Source: Pseudomonas sp. Irchel s3f7
Lineage (GTDB): Bacteria; Pseudomonadota; Gammaproteobacteria; Pseudomonadales; Pseudomonadaceae
Assembly (NCBI RefSeq): GCF_900187615.1
Contig: NZ_FYDO01000005.1
Coordinates: 62,001-126,000, forward strand
Reading direction: 5' to 3'
DNA length: 64,000 bases
Part shown: positions 1 to 9,712 of the stretch, one piece after another
How the letters are laid out: each line of letters starts with the position of its first letter
Position numbering within the stretch: position 1 is the stretch's first letter
Notes under the pieces: generated by a model
Told to the model about the DNA's origin: nothing
Seen by the model: the letters and a program-made list of their open reading frames with translations, nothing else
Databases searched by the model: none
Position numbers and translations under genes: made by a program

Positions 1-253
1 TGCGGCCGAACGGTTCCATCAGGATGCGCTGGGTTTCGAGTTTGCGCGCGGCCAACTGCTCGTTGACGATGAAACGGTGGTCCTTGTTGCAGACCACGAT
101 TGGCGTGTCCATGCCGTCGAACACCAGGCGTTCCAGGGTTTGCTGGAACAAAGTGTGCTCGCCGGTCAGGGCCAGGAATTGTTTAGGGAACTGCTTACGC
201 GAAAGCGGCCAAAGACGCGAACCGCTACCACCTGACAAGATCACCGGAATCAT
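1..253 (-). CDS. algA: AlgA, mannose-1-phosphate guanylyltransferase / mannose-6-phosphate isomerase (N-terminal part)
   Basis: This is the first 84 codons of a bifunctional cytoplasmic enzyme that makes GDP-mannose for alginate: PMI converts fructose-6-P to mannose-6-P and GMP converts mannose-1-P to GDP-mannose. The start ATG is the complement of 251-253. The N-terminus MIPVILSGGSGSRLWPLSRK carries the nucleotidyltransferase signature GGxGxRLWPLSR, followed by a KQFL element. It is the last gene of the alginate operon and is separated from algF by a REPIN. The C-terminal isomerase half lies outside the window. Confidence 0.95.
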   Translation of the reverse strand, partial: MIPVILSGGSGSRLWPLSRKQFPKQFLALTGEHTLFQQTLERLVFDGMDTPIVVCNKDHRFIVNEQLAARKLETQRILMEPFGR

Positions 254-288
254 GTTGTTACTCCTTGCAAATCGTTTGGTTAGGCCTT

Positions 289-376
289 TGTGGGAGCTAG
301 CCTGCTAGCGATGGCGCCACCTCGGTACATCGGAAAAACCGAGTGGCCTGCATCGCCGGCAGGCCGGCTCCCACAG
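289..376. repeat. REPIN between algF and algA
   Basis: Two REP palindromes lie in inverted orientation: TGTGGGAGCTAGCCTGCTAGCG on the left and CGCCGGCAGGCCGGCTCCCACA on the right, separated by about 40 bases. This is the common P. fluorescens-group paired REP arrangement, about 90 bp long. It sits inside the alginate transcript just before algA. Confidence 0.85.
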
Positions 377-402
377 AGAGCCGGGTCAATTCTGAAAATG
401 TG

Positions 403-1059
403 TTAGCGCGTCGAGACCGGGCGTTTTACCCAGACTGGCGACAGGCTGCTGCCGTTACCGGTGACGTACAGCACTGCCGCTTCACCGCGTTCCAGGGCGA
501 CGGGTTTCACGTCGCCGACTTTCGTTGCGCCATCGTATAGCGCCAGGCTGACTTTGACCGGGTTGATTTCACGCTCGCCACGGCCCTTGGGCGCAACGTT
601 CGGTACCACGTCGGTCTTGCCGTCGGCGGTTTTCAGGGTCAGCGCCTTGTCGCTGAGGTTTTGCACGCGCACCAGGGATTTCTGCTTGTTCTTGAACGGC
701 GGCTCTTCAATCAGTTGCGGCGCGCCGCTGGCGTTGTTGACCAGGGTGTAATAGTGATCGCCGGCCAGTTTCACCGGCAGGGTCTGGCTGCCGACCTTGG
801 CGCTGTAGTCGCCGCCCGGCATGAAGCTGAAGTCACTGCTGGCCAACGGCGCGACATCGCTCAGGTTGGTGCTGCCGACGGTGGCGCTGACTTCGGCGTT
901 GCTGGCGTTGAAGATACGCACGAAGGACGAGCCTTTCGGTGCGGTCGGGCCGTAGAGCGCGGAGTCGCCAGCGGCGAAGGCCTGCATCGAAAGCACACTC
1001 ATACCAGCAACCAGTGCAAAGGTCTTGGCGAGACGACGAGGAGTAGTCTTGAAAGTCAT
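403..1059 (-). CDS. algF: AlgF, periplasmic alginate O-acetylation protein
   Basis: A 218-residue periplasmic protein needed, with AlgI, AlgJ and AlgX, for O-acetylation of mannuronate residues; its biochemical role is less defined than those of its partners. Residues 1-29 form a clear signal peptide (RRLAK n-region, hydrophobic stretch, cleavage near AFA-AGD). The mature part is a small beta-rich protein beginning ALYGPTAPKGSSFVR. Length matches the family. It lies 17 bases downstream of algJ with a purine-rich AGAGAGG ribosome site, so it is translated from the same operon message. Confidence 0.94.
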   Translation of the reverse strand: MTFKTTPRRLAKTFALVAGMSVLSMQAFAAGDSALYGPTAPKGSSFVRIFNASNAEVSATVGSTNLSDVAPLASSDFSFMPGGDYSAKVGSQTLPVKLAGDHYYTLVNNASGAPQLIEEPPFKNKQKSLVRVQNLSDKALTLKTADGKTDVVPNVAPKGRGEREINPVKVSLALYDGATKVGDVKPVALERGEAAVLYVTGNGSSLSPVWVKRPVSTR

Positions 1060-1076
1060 GGTAGTACCTCTCTCTT

Positions 1077-2252
1077 TCAGTTTTGCGCCCGGTCGGGCGT
1101 CTCGGATTTAGTGTTGATGGCTACGTTTTGTTGGCGAGCGCCGGCTTGTTTAAGCTCTGCGACCCACTGCGGGTCGGCGTCGCCGATTTCGTTGTTCACA
1201 GGCAGATATCGTTCAGGGAACTCCCAGATCAGCACTTGTGGCGGGCTGTTCTTGAAAGCGTCGCTTTTGAGGTAGCTGAGCATCGGCAGAATCGGGCCGT
1301 GGCCGTCTTCGGCGTAATTGACCACGTCGCTGTTCAGCGCTTGTTTGAGCGCACCGACGAAGTTCCAGTTGGGGTTGGCGCTGTAGCTGGTGCCGATCAG
1401 GGCCACCGGCACTTCGGTGTTGGCGAACAGCGCGTCGTCGCCGGCGGGCTGATCTTCAGCCGCGACCGTATTGCGCTTCTGCAAGGGCTCTTGCTTGGGC
1501 ATCAGGTTTTCGAACAGCGGGTCCAGTGGCAGGAACAGACGCAGGTCGCCCTTGTGCGTGATGGTTTCGGCAGGCTCGGTGACGAAGCGCTGCGGTTCGC
1601 CGCTCAACGGGTACGTGTCGGCAATGGTCTTGGCCAAACGGTTGGCGGCGATCTCGGCGCCTTGCGGCGTCCAGTGCGTGTCGGTGCGCAGGAACACTTG
1701 CTGGCCGTTCTGCTTGGCTTGTTGCAGCGGGCCGAGCAAGTCCGGTGCCGGAATCCGGTCAGCGGCCAGGCGCTGGTGGAAATCCGTGTAGAGGTTGGCG
1801 TGGATGCTGGCCGGTTTCACTTCACCCAGGTGTTCCGGGTACAGGCGCACCTTGGCCGGCACCACCGCCATCACCAGTTGCACGCCTTTGGCTTTCAGCG
1901 TTTGGCGCACGCCTTCGACCAGCGCGTAGTTGCCTTGCAGGTTCAGCTCTTCGTTGACCACCGGGTGGAATTCTTCATCGCTGTACAACCACTGATCGCG
2001 ACCGAGCACGACGCCCGGACGACCTTCGTTGAACAGTTTGAAATCCAGCGCGGCCCAGAGGTTGGTGCCCAGGCGTTTGATCGGGAATTCGTCGTCGTAG
2101 TGGGTTTCCACAGCCTTGGTCCAGCGGCCGTTGAGCACCGTCGCATCGGCGTTGGTGCTGAAACCCATGAAGCTGCGAACCGACCACACGCCCAGGGCGA
2201 GCAGCGTCACCATGAACAGGGCGATGTAGAAGATGCGTAATGAGCGGGTCAT
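1077..2252 (-). CDS. algJ: AlgJ, membrane-anchored SGNH-type alginate O-acetyltransferase component
   Basis: A 391-residue inner-membrane-anchored periplasmic protein with one N-terminal hydrophobic segment (about 8-25) and an AlgX/AlgJ SGNH-hydrolase-like domain. Catalytic-type residues are visible: the D-x-H pair in RTDTHWTPQG (D191, H193) and the nucleophile serine in GTSYS (S289). It is thought to relay acetyl groups from the MBOAT protein AlgI toward AlgX. It starts 11 bases after algI. It resembles algX but lacks that protein's carbohydrate-binding C-terminus. Confidence 0.95.
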   Translation of the reverse strand: MTRSLRIFYIALFMVTLLALGVWSVRSFMGFSTNADATVLNGRWTKAVETHYDDEFPIKRLGTNLWAALDFKLFNEGRPGVVLGRDQWLYSDEEFHPVVNEELNLQGNYALVEGVRQTLKAKGVQLVMAVVPAKVRLYPEHLGEVKPASIHANLYTDFHQRLAADRIPAPDLLGPLQQAKQNGQQVFLRTDTHWTPQGAEIAANRLAKTIADTYPLSGEPQRFVTEPAETITHKGDLRLFLPLDPLFENLMPKQEPLQKRNTVAAEDQPAGDDALFANTEVPVALIGTSYSANPNWNFVGALKQALNSDVVNYAEDGHGPILPMLSYLKSDAFKNSPPQVLIWEFPERYLPVNNEIGDADPQWVAELKQAGARQQNVAINTKSETPDRAQN

Positions 2253-2263
2253 GGTCAGATCCC

Positions 2264-3829
2264 TCAGAACTGGAAGTAAAGGAACGGCGAGAAACTTTGC
2301 GCCGAGAGTTTGAGAATCGAGGCGATGAACAGCAGCAACACCAGCGCACGCATGACGTAGCGCGACCAGTCAGCGGTCCAGTAGGCCGGTTGCACCTGGG
2401 CGTCAATGCCGACGGTGTAGCCAGGCTGATGGATGCTCGCCGGGTTATCCCCAGGCGCGGCTTTGATCAGACCCGGTTCGGTGGCGGCCGGGCCGTCGCT
2501 GTCGACATTCACCGCAGGCTTGGTCTTGGCAGGCGGCTGATTGCTGTAGAAGTCACGGATGCCGAAGAACGCCAGGGTCACGTAGGCCACGATCAGCGTT
2601 GCCACTTGCAGGCCGGTGAGGCTGGCCTGGTTGAGTTCCGACAGCGACCAGTCGCCGAAGCTGAACATCGCGCCGTACATGCGACCGGCAACGTGCAGGT
2701 TCTCTGCGCGGAAGATCACCCAGCCCATCACCACCAGCAGGAAGGTCAGCGCCCAGCGGATCGGGTTGATGCTGCGTGGCGAAGTGTTCAGGCCCAGCGC
2801 TTTTTCAATCGCCAGCCACATGCCGTGCCACGCACCCCAGACGATGTAGGTGATGTTCGCGCCGTGCCACAGACCACCGAGCAGCATGGTCAGGAACAGG
2901 TTGCGATAGGTCATCAGCGTGCCTTTGCGATTGCCGCCCAGCGTGATGTACAGATAGTCACGCAGCCAGGTCGACAGGCTGATGTGCCAGCGGCGCCAGA
3001 ACTCGGTGATCGACTGGCTGATGTACGGCTGTTTGAAGTTTTCCATGAAACGGAAACCCATCATCAAGCCCAGGCCGATGGCCATGTCGCTATAACCGGA
3101 GAAGTCGAAATACAACTGCGCGGTGTAGGCCAGCGCGCCGAGCCAGGCATCGCCCGTGGTCGGGTTTTGCAGGGCGAAGCAATGGTCGGCCACCACCGCG
3201 AGGGTGTCGGCGATGAAGACCTTCTTGATGAAACCCTGCATGAACCGCGTGCAGCCCTCGGAGAATTTGTCGAGGGTGTGGGTGCGGTTGTTGAACTGAT
3301 CGGCCAGGTCGCGGAAACGCAGCACGGGGCCGGCGATCAGGTGCGGGAAGATCGCCACGAACGCCGCGAAGTCGATCAGGTTACGGGTCGCCGGGGTGTC
3401 ACCACGGTAGACGTCGATGATGTAGCTGATGGACTCGAAAATGTAGAACGAGATCCCGATCGGCAACAGCACGTGGGTCAGGATGAACGGCTCCAGGCCG
3501 ACCGACGTCATCATGGCGTTGATGCTGTCGACGCCGAAGTTGGCGTACTTGAAGTAGCCAAGGATGCACAGGTCGACGACCACGCCGAGCAGCAGCCAGC
3601 GCTGCGCCGGTTTGGTCCGTACTCCAGCGGCACCGACTTTCAGGCCGATCCAGTAGTTCCACAGCGTGACGGCCGCGAACAGCGCCAAAAAGTCCACACG
3701 CCACCAGGCGTAGAACATGTAGCTGGCAATCAGCAGCAGCAAATTGCGATAGCGTTGCCCGCTCAGGTAGTACAAGCCGAGGAAGATCGGCAAGAACAGA
3801 AACAGGAACACGTTGGATGAAAATACCAT
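2264..3829 (-). CDS. algI: AlgI, MBOAT-family alginate O-acetyltransferase
   Basis: A 521-residue polytopic inner-membrane protein of the MBOAT family that moves acetyl groups across the membrane for alginate acetylation. The chosen start is MVFSSNVFLFLFLP (ATG complement of 3827-3829), preceded by GGAGAG; a longer frame extends 20 codons upstream without support. Many transmembrane segments are seen. The MBOAT histidines appear in RRWHISLSTW (H282), GGLWHG (H322) and GAWHG (H335). It is followed by algJ. The upstream gap to algL is 205 bases and contains hairpins and a REPIN. Confidence 0.95.
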   Translation of the reverse strand: MVFSSNVFLFLFLPIFLGLYYLSGQRYRNLLLLIASYMFYAWWRVDFLALFAAVTLWNYWIGLKVGAAGVRTKPAQRWLLLGVVVDLCILGYFKYANFGVDSINAMMTSVGLEPFILTHVLLPIGISFYIFESISYIIDVYRGDTPATRNLIDFAAFVAIFPHLIAGPVLRFRDLADQFNNRTHTLDKFSEGCTRFMQGFIKKVFIADTLAVVADHCFALQNPTTGDAWLGALAYTAQLYFDFSGYSDMAIGLGLMMGFRFMENFKQPYISQSITEFWRRWHISLSTWLRDYLYITLGGNRKGTLMTYRNLFLTMLLGGLWHGANITYIVWGAWHGMWLAIEKALGLNTSPRSINPIRWALTFLLVVMGWVIFRAENLHVAGRMYGAMFSFGDWSLSELNQASLTGLQVATLIVAYVTLAFFGIRDFYSNQPPAKTKPAVNVDSDGPAATEPGLIKAAPGDNPASIHQPGYTVGIDAQVQPAYWTADWSRYVMRALVLLLFIASILKLSAQSFSPFLYFQF

Positions 3830-3861
3830 CCCGATCTCTCCATGTTTGAACCAACAGTCAA

Positions 3862-3903
3862 GGGCCAACGGCCCCCCCAAACCCCCCACGAAAAACCGGG
3901 GGG
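3862..3903 (-). other. Tandem GC hairpins in the algL-algI gap
   Basis: On the plus strand GGGCC-aac-GGCCC (3862-3874) is followed by CCCCCC (3882-3887) and GGGGGG (3898-3903) with a 10-base loop, giving two adjacent hairpins 30-70 bases before the algI start. In the transcript the second stem is followed by TTTGGGGGGG, so there is no U-tract and it is not a normal terminator. A role in message processing or attenuation is only inference. Confidence 0.5.
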
Positions 3904-3933
3904 ATGTATTGCATTCAAGCCACCGCGATCCCT

Positions 3934-4024
3934 TGTAGGAGCCGGCTTGCTGGCGAAGGCGGCAGATCAGTCGACATCGATGGTGAATGTCATACCGCCA
4001 TCGCCAGCAAGCCGACTCCTACAA
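3934..4024. repeat. REPIN between algL and algI
   Basis: Inverted pair of REP palindromes: TGTAGGAGCCGGCTTGCTGGCG at the left and CGCCAGCAAGCCGACTCCTACA at the right, about 91 bp in total. It sits only 10 bases after the algL stop codon within the operon transcript. Confidence 0.88.
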
Positions 4025-4034
4025 AGGATTTGCG

Positions 4035-5168
4035 TTAAGAACCCTTGCCCTTTTCATTGGCCGGGTCGTAGACCTTGGTCAGGTCGCCGCCGAGGCGGAA
4101 GGTCTTGAACGGTTGCATGTCATGCTTCTTCTCCAGCACATCCGGCGAGCAGGTGTAGAGCGAGCAGAACGGTTCGAGCCAGGCGAATTTCGAGTCGACC
4201 TTCAGGTCGGTCATGTCCTGTTCCTTGCCGTTCTTTTCCTCGAACTCATCCGGGTCTTTCACCCCGGCGAGCACACGATCACCGAGGCGTTTCAGTGCGC
4301 CGTTGTTTTCCTGACGCAAATCCACACCGTTGACTTGGGCGAAACTGGCGATCATCGCCAGCGGCGGCAGGGCGTAGTTGTGATAGGCCAGCGCCCGTTG
4401 CTGACGCTTGAGCTCGTTGGGCAGATAACCGTCGGCGTCGACCTGGTTGGCGCCGACCTTGAATTCCTTCACCGCCCAGTCGAACAGGTCGCGGCGGTTG
4501 GTGGCGACGGACGTGGCCATCACCGACCACGCGGCCCAGTACGAGTGGTTGTTGGTCTTGTCCAGCGGCAGGTTGTCCCAATCGCTGACCACCTGATCGG
4601 CCATCTTGCTGAACCAGGCTTCGATCAACTGCGACTCTTGCTGATGATTGGCCAGCGGACGTGAGTCGGAAAATTTCAGGCGAATGTACGAAGACGCCAT
4701 GCTGCCCAGCGCCCATTTGCGCATCGACTTGCCGGTGTGGTTGAAGTCCTTGGACATCAACGCATCGGCCTTGGCCCAGGCGGTGAGCCAGTTCAACGTG
4801 CACTCCAATTGTTCCGGACGACCGTCACGCATGAACTGCATCACGCGCTTGCTGGTGCCGCGTTCCATTTTGGTGATGTCGGCGGTGCTGTCGCGGAAGG
4901 CTTTTTCAGACTGCACGTTCAGAGTCGAACGGGCCTTGTCCGAGCCTTCGTACTTGCTGCGGAACTGCAACGAGCCAGTGTAGGGCGTCGGCATGGCATC
5001 GCAGCCTTCGCTCTTGTCGCCGGTTTTGACTTTCTCGATCGGTGCGAAGTAACCCTGTGGCGGGCGCAATGGCGCCGCCGCTTGGGTGGCGCCCGCAAAC
5101 ATCGCCAGGCTCAACAGCGTCGGTGCCAACAGATGTTTCAGTTTCGGATTTCGCATAGCAGACCTCAT
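4035..5168 (-). CDS. algL: AlgL, periplasmic alginate lyase
   Basis: A 377-residue periplasmic polysaccharide lyase family 5 enzyme that cleaves mannuronate linkages by beta-elimination and clears polymer that escapes the export channel. A signal peptide covers about residues 1-31. The active-site signature [10 protein letters not shown] is present (N206, N207, H208, Y210), and WLEPFC lies near the C-terminus. The start ATG overlaps the algX stop by four bases (ATGA), indicating translational coupling; a second in-frame ATG four codons on (MRNPK) is possible. Confidence 0.95.
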   Translation of the reverse strand: MRSAMRNPKLKHLLAPTLLSLAMFAGATQAAAPLRPPQGYFAPIEKVKTGDKSEGCDAMPTPYTGSLQFRSKYEGSDKARSTLNVQSEKAFRDSTADITKMERGTSKRVMQFMRDGRPEQLECTLNWLTAWAKADALMSKDFNHTGKSMRKWALGSMASSYIRLKFSDSRPLANHQQESQLIEAWFSKMADQVVSDWDNLPLDKTNNHSYWAAWSVMATSVATNRRDLFDWAVKEFKVGANQVDADGYLPNELKRQQRALAYHNYALPPLAMIASFAQVNGVDLRQENNGALKRLGDRVLAGVKDPDEFEEKNGKEQDMTDLKVDSKFAWLEPFCSLYTCSPDVLEKKHDMQPFKTFRLGGDLTKVYDPANEKGKGS

Positions 5169-6616
5169 TGCCCGGCCGAAGCGGTACGTTGCTCAGCGCT
5201 CGGGAATACGTTGCGTTTGCAGATTTTCGCTTCGACTTTCTGTGGCGCGGTCCCGGCTTTTTCGGGGCCCTGGATTTCAACGGCCAGCAGGTTCTGCGAG
5301 GCCCAGTCTTCGTCCGTGCGCAACTCGAAGGCGAAACGCCCGTCGGTGTCGGAGGTTTCCGGTTTGTCGATCTTGATGTCCTCGTGGCGACCGTTCATGT
5401 ACCAGAGGGTGGCTTGCAGGGTTTTCACCGAGGTGTCGGCGAAGCGGATGTCGACCTGGTGACTGCTGTTACGCAGGTCGAGGTTTTTGCTGTTGACCAT
5501 CAGTTCGTTTTTTCCCGGCTTCAGGGTGGTGCTGCCGGCCATTTGTGCATCTTTGCCTTCGCAACCGTTGTCCAGCAGCGCCATCATCTGGCGGTAGATG
5601 GTTTCCTGGTCGAGGCGATAGAGCGGCGAGAATTCCCAGATGAGAATCTTCGGCGGGTTCTTCTGGAATTCGTCGCTGCCCAGGTACTGCAGCATCGAAC
5701 CTTCCAGGCCACCGCCGGGGAACGCCACGTTGAGAATGTCGGCGCCGATGGCCTCTTCGAGGAAACCGGCGAAGTTGTAGTTCTTGCCGCTGTGGGAGGT
5801 ACCGACCAGGGTGATTTGCGGATTACCGGAATCGCCGAACAGGTCGCCGTCGCCCGCTTCGCCCTTGGGCTCGGTGGTGAACTGATCCATGTACTGGATC
5901 GCGTAGCTGGTGCCACAGAGTTGACCAGCCATGTTGTGCAACGTTCCGGTCTTGCCCATGCGCCCCGACTTTTTGGTCTCGAATTCGCGCTTGGGAATGG
6001 CGGCGAACTCAGGCAATTGCTTGACCTTCTCGGCGACGACTTTCGCCGTGCGCTGAGCACCGTACGGCGTCCAGTGCTGGTCGCCACGGAAGTAGAAATC
6101 GTGGGCGGGCAGGGTGTCGGGCAACGACTCGTTGGTCAGCGGCGACAGGTCCGGCACGACGTAACCCATGGCTGCGAAACGACCGAGCATCGACTTGTAG
6201 TTCTTCAAGGCCTTGTCGAAATCGAAGCTGGCCTTTTCGGCCGGGTTGAGCTTGTTGCGGTTCACCAGGCCACGGGTCGGCTGGTACACAATCACCAGCT
6301 CCACGCCTTTGCTCTTGAACGCATCGTGCAGTTGCTTCATGCGTTTGTAGCCGGCCGGGGTGGTGTCGAATTCGGTGCGCAAGTCTTCCTGGGTACGGAA
6401 CAACCAGTCACCCTGAGCCTGCACCAGCGTGGTGAAATTCTGCTGATAACGCGTGGTGTAGTTCTTCGCATCGTGGGCGGCCGGGCACAGGCTGCAGCAC
6501 GGTTCTGCGCTGAACTTTGGCGCTTGAACTTCGTCGGCACGCGCGCCGGCGCTGGCCGCGAGAATGCCGGCGGTCAGGGCCGACAGGCTGAGTAATTTGA
6601 TCAAGTGTGGGTGCAT
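5165..6616 (-). CDS. algX: AlgX, periplasmic alginate acetyltransferase and export-complex protein
   Basis: A 483-residue secreted protein with a signal peptide (1-27, cleavage ARA-DEV), an SGNH acetylhydrolase-like domain and a C-terminal carbohydrate-binding module. The catalytic residues are recognisable as D179 and H181 in [10 protein letters not shown] and S274 in VGTSHSGKN. AlgX transfers acetyl to mannuronate and bridges the periplasmic export complex. The start is supported by GAGGA seven bases upstream. It begins 10 bases after algG and overlaps algL. Confidence 0.96.
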   Translation of the reverse strand: MHPHLIKLLSLSALTAGILAASAGARADEVQAPKFSAEPCCSLCPAAHDAKNYTTRYQQNFTTLVQAQGDWLFRTQEDLRTEFDTTPAGYKRMKQLHDAFKSKGVELVIVYQPTRGLVNRNKLNPAEKASFDFDKALKNYKSMLGRFAAMGYVVPDLSPLTNESLPDTLPAHDFYFRGDQHWTPYGAQRTAKVVAEKVKQLPEFAAIPKREFETKKSGRMGKTGTLHNMAGQLCGTSYAIQYMDQFTTEPKGEAGDGDLFGDSGNPQITLVGTSHSGKNYNFAGFLEEAIGADILNVAFPGGGLEGSMLQYLGSDEFQKNPPKILIWEFSPLYRLDQETIYRQMMALLDNGCEGKDAQMAGSTTLKPGKNELMVNSKNLDLRNSSHQVDIRFADTSVKTLQATLWYMNGRHEDIKIDKPETSDTDGRFAFELRTDEDWASQNLLAVEIQGPEKAGTAPQKVEAKICKRNVFPSAEQRTASAGQ

Positions 6617-6626
6617 AAAATTATCC

Positions 6627-8201
6627 TCAGTCCTGCATTTCGGTCTGGCGTTCGACAGGGTCGATCAGCACGGCTTTCTGCTGGCGCACCAGCAAATCGA
6701 GAATTTCATCCTGGCGCTCGCCGAGAATCCCCGAAAAGCTGATGCCGCTGGATTTGGTCGGGGCGAGCATGGACACGCGATACAACTCGACGCTCAACGG
6801 CGAGTCGATGGACAGCGGGCCGCTGCCGTTGGCCGCCAGTTCACCGCCCACCACGATCAACGACACCTGCGCGTCGAACGGGTCGAGCTTGATGTCACGG
6901 TCGGTGTTGCTCAGGTCTTTGATGTGGCCGTAGACACCGGTCAGGCCGTTGGCCATGGCGATGTTTTCGTACAGGCGAATGTTCACGCTGTTACGAATGC
7001 GGATGCCGTGGCGACGGTTGCTCACGACTTTGTTGCCCCACAGCAAGTTGTCGGCACTCTCGTAGAGGGTGATGCCGTCGGTGTGGTTCTGGTAGATCTC
7101 GTTGTGGGCGATCAGGTTGTTGACGCTGTTACGGTCGATCACCAGGCCCGACAATTTGTTGTCGTAGCTGCGGTTGTTGAAGATGAAGCTGTCGTTGACC
7201 TCACGGGAAATAATGATCCCGTGCTTCTTCTTGGTTCCGTACACCGTGTTGTCGGCAATGATCAGACCGTGGGAACGGTCGTGCGGGTCAATGCCGTAGA
7301 CGATGTTGTCTTTGTAGGTGTTGCCCTTGACCACGAAGTTGCTGGTTTCATAGCAGTAGAAGCCGTACCACATGTCCGAGAATTCGGAGCCGACGATCCA
7401 GCCGGTCGGTTCAGGACGCTTGAGCACCTTGGCCATGTTCGGCGTGTATTGGGAAATACTCACGCCGTACGACTTACTGTTGGCGTAACCGAAACTGGCC
7501 ATCTTGCTGTTGGCGATGTAGGTCTCGGTGCCGCCCCAGGCCAGCAGGAACGGACGGAATTCCTTGGGCGATTTGAATGTCGCCGGGCCGTTGTCCTTCT
7601 CGCGCCAGCCAGTGATTTTGGTGTCACGCACGAACAGCTGGCCGTCGTTGACCAAGAACGAACCGGCCTCTTGCGACAGGCGCAGTTCCTGGGTCTGCTT
7701 GTCGATTTCGAGGATGCCGTGACGGCCGACCACGATCGGCAATTTGGCCAGGTACACGCCCGGCGAAGTTTCGCTGAAGTACTGCTTGGGCACCTTTTGC
7801 GCCAGGTCCTTGAGGTTCATGTAACCGTCGTCGACGAAGATCGCCTGCGGGATCCCGTGCTGACGCACCACCCACTCGGCCATCTTGTTGTCACCGCCGA
7901 TGAAGTCCTTGAGCGCGTCTTCCTGCATCATCCGGCGCACGCTGATCTTGCCCGGTTTGCTGCGCACGATTTTTGCCGCGACGGCCTCGGCGGTGTAGCC
8001 GGACACGTCCGGCAGTTTCGGCGTGGCCAGTTCCAGTGGCGCGGTCGGTGCGCTGCTGACGGTGTAGGTCTTGGCCTGTTGCAGTTCCTTGGCCACGGTT
8101 GCGGGCTTCGCTGGCTCCGCATTGGCGAAGGCAGTCGCGCTGGCCAGCAGCATCGCGCCGGCCAACAGGCTGATCGAGCCTTTTCGGGCAGGATGATTCA
8201 T
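6627..8201 (-). CDS. algG: AlgG, periplasmic mannuronan C5-epimerase
   Basis: A 524-residue periplasmic right-handed beta-helix enzyme that converts polymeric D-mannuronate to L-guluronate. The N-terminus MNHPARKGSISLLAGAMLLA is a signal peptide. Repeated short beta-helix rungs run through the C-terminal two thirds (for example NTVYGTKKKHGIIISREVND, then NEIYQNHTDGITLYESADN), with the DPHDRSHG element expected of epimerases. The start at 8201 is preferred because AAGGGAG lies eight bases before it. An in-frame ATG at 8228 touches the algE stop (TGATG) but lacks a ribosome site. Confidence 0.95.
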   Translation of the reverse strand: MNHPARKGSISLLAGAMLLASATAFANAEPAKPATVAKELQQAKTYTVSSAPTAPLELATPKLPDVSGYTAEAVAAKIVRSKPGKISVRRMMQEDALKDFIGGDNKMAEWVVRQHGIPQAIFVDDGYMNLKDLAQKVPKQYFSETSPGVYLAKLPIVVGRHGILEIDKQTQELRLSQEAGSFLVNDGQLFVRDTKITGWREKDNGPATFKSPKEFRPFLLAWGGTETYIANSKMASFGYANSKSYGVSISQYTPNMAKVLKRPEPTGWIVGSEFSDMWYGFYCYETSNFVVKGNTYKDNIVYGIDPHDRSHGLIIADNTVYGTKKKHGIIISREVNDSFIFNNRSYDNKLSGLVIDRNSVNNLIAHNEIYQNHTDGITLYESADNLLWGNKVVSNRRHGIRIRNSVNIRLYENIAMANGLTGVYGHIKDLSNTDRDIKLDPFDAQVSLIVVGGELAANGSGPLSIDSPLSVELYRVSMLAPTKSSGISFSGILGERQDEILDLLVRQQKAVLIDPVERQTEMQD

Positions 8202-8227
8202 CTGGGAGACTCCCTTCGCGATGTGCA

Positions 8228-9712
8228 TCAGAAGCGCCAGATCACGTCGATGAATGCGCGGTGCATGTACGAATCGACTTCCTTGCCGTACGCATCGCCC
8301 GGCTTGAACACGCCGCCACGAAAACGCACCAACGCCGAAGGCTCGTCGATCGCCTGGCTCATCGATGCCGGCAACAGGCCTTGCTTGAAGTACTTGGTGA
8401 CCACCAGGTCCATTTCCTGACCGAGGTCTTTCTCGCCATCGTTCAGCGGCAGGGAGGTGCTGGAGAGGATCGCGCCGGTCACGTCGTCGGTGTTGTTCTG
8501 CACCGCGTCGATGCCGTTGCTGCCAACCGGCTTGTTGCCGTCGACGCGCCAGAATTTGTGGTAGATCAGGCTGGCGTCGTATTCGTCGTTGAGCATCCAC
8601 GAACCGAACAGCGTGGCCGATTGCAGGTTGTTCATTTCACCACGGAACGCTTCACCGAAACGGTGCACGCGCGAGCGGGTACCGGTGTAGTTCGAGCGGT
8701 TACTTTCCAGGCCGTTCTGCTCATAGTCTTCGCTGGCGCGGGCGTAGGCCGCACCCACTTGCCAATGCGGATCGAGGCGCAGGCGCACACCCAGGTCGGT
8801 GGCCCAGCCATCAACATCGTCGCTGCGCTTGGCTTGTGCGGGAGCTGTGCCATCGGCGTTCAGCGGGTTGACCGTGTCGCGGTCGCCGCTCATGCCGGTG
8901 ATGCTGCCCCAGTAGTTGACGGTGTTGGTGTTGCGCCAGTTGTAGGCGTCGCTGTCGGCGGTGAGGCCCAGCCAGCTGATGTCGCCGTTCTGCTTCTTGT
9001 CCAGCGAATCGCTGGCTTCGCCTGGCGTCGGGTAGTCGAGCTTGCCGTCATCGTGGGTGTGATGACCGCGAATGCCGACCCAGTTGCCCGGAGTCCACTG
9101 GTACGCCGCATCGGCGTAGGCGTGCAGGCGATCCTTGTCTTCCGGTGCCAGTTCTTTCAGGTCGGTGCGGTACTCGCTGAAGCGTTCGGCGATACCGACG
9201 TTGGCGCGCAGCAGGGTAGTGTCGAAGGTCCAGTTCAGGGCTTCGATGTTGGTGTCGCGCCATTGGCCGTCGTCATTGCGCAGGCGCTGGCGACCAAACT
9301 TCAGGACCTCACCCGGGTAGGGCGTGAAACCGCTGTAGCCGACCCAGAACTCACGCATGGCCAGGTAGTTTTTCTTGGTCTCGCGATCACCGTTGTCGGT
9401 GTTCTCGGCGCCGTCGGATTGTTGCAGGGTGTCGGTCTCGATGATGTCGGTGGACGTCACCGCCTGACCCATGGCGTAGGCACTCCACGCGCCGCTTTCG
9501 CCGTAGACCCACGGACGCAGGTCGAGGCCGACGCCGTTGACGTCGCCGCCGTCGGCGGTGCCCAGGTCACGGTCGTCTTCGGACTGGCCGGTGATTTTCA
9601 CGTCCAGGCCGAAGTTCTTGGTTTCTTCAGTCATCGCAGCAAGCGTCGGGCAGGACCAGATCAGCGCGAATGTCAGACCGATACCGGCCTTCATGAATGG
9701 ATTAAGTTTCAT
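8228..9712 (-). CDS. algE: AlgE, outer-membrane alginate export porin
   Basis: A 494-residue outer-membrane beta-barrel that forms the alginate secretion pore. A signal peptide covers about residues 1-26. The rest is alternating aromatic and acidic beta-strand sequence ending in a C-terminal phenylalanine (VIWRF), the BAM recognition signature. The start overlaps the algK stop (ATGA), and GAGGA provides the ribosome site. It works with the lipoprotein AlgK, which helps place the porin. Confidence 0.95.
   Translation of the reverse strand: MKLNPFMKAGIGLTFALIWSCPTLAAMTEETKNFGLDVKITGQSEDDRDLGTADGGDVNGVGLDLRPWVYGESGAWSAYAMGQAVTSTDIIETDTLQQSDGAENTDNGDRETKKNYLAMREFWVGYSGFTPYPGEVLKFGRQRLRNDDGQWRDTNIEALNWTFDTTLLRANVGIAERFSEYRTDLKELAPEDKDRLHAYADAAYQWTPGNWVGIRGHHTHDDGKLDYPTPGEASDSLDKKQNGDISWLGLTADSDAYNWRNTNTVNYWGSITGMSGDRDTVNPLNADGTAPAQAKRSDDVDGWATDLGVRLRLDPHWQVGAAYARASEDYEQNGLESNRSNYTGTRSRVHRFGEAFRGEMNNLQSATLFGSWMLNDEYDASLIYHKFWRVDGNKPVGSNGIDAVQNNTDDVTGAILSSTSLPLNDGEKDLGQEMDLVVTKYFKQGLLPASMSQAIDEPSALVRFRGGVFKPGDAYGKEVDSYMHRAFIDVIWRF

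Noticed and set aside
289..376. Paired REP palindromes considered as CRISPR repeats or insertion-sequence ends
   Set aside because: They occur as isolated inverted pairs scattered between genes, with no regular spacers, cas genes or transposase, and fit the REPIN pattern.
3399..3854. A second minus-strand frame overlapping algI
   Set aside because: The sequence is arginine-rich shadow translation of algI in another frame.
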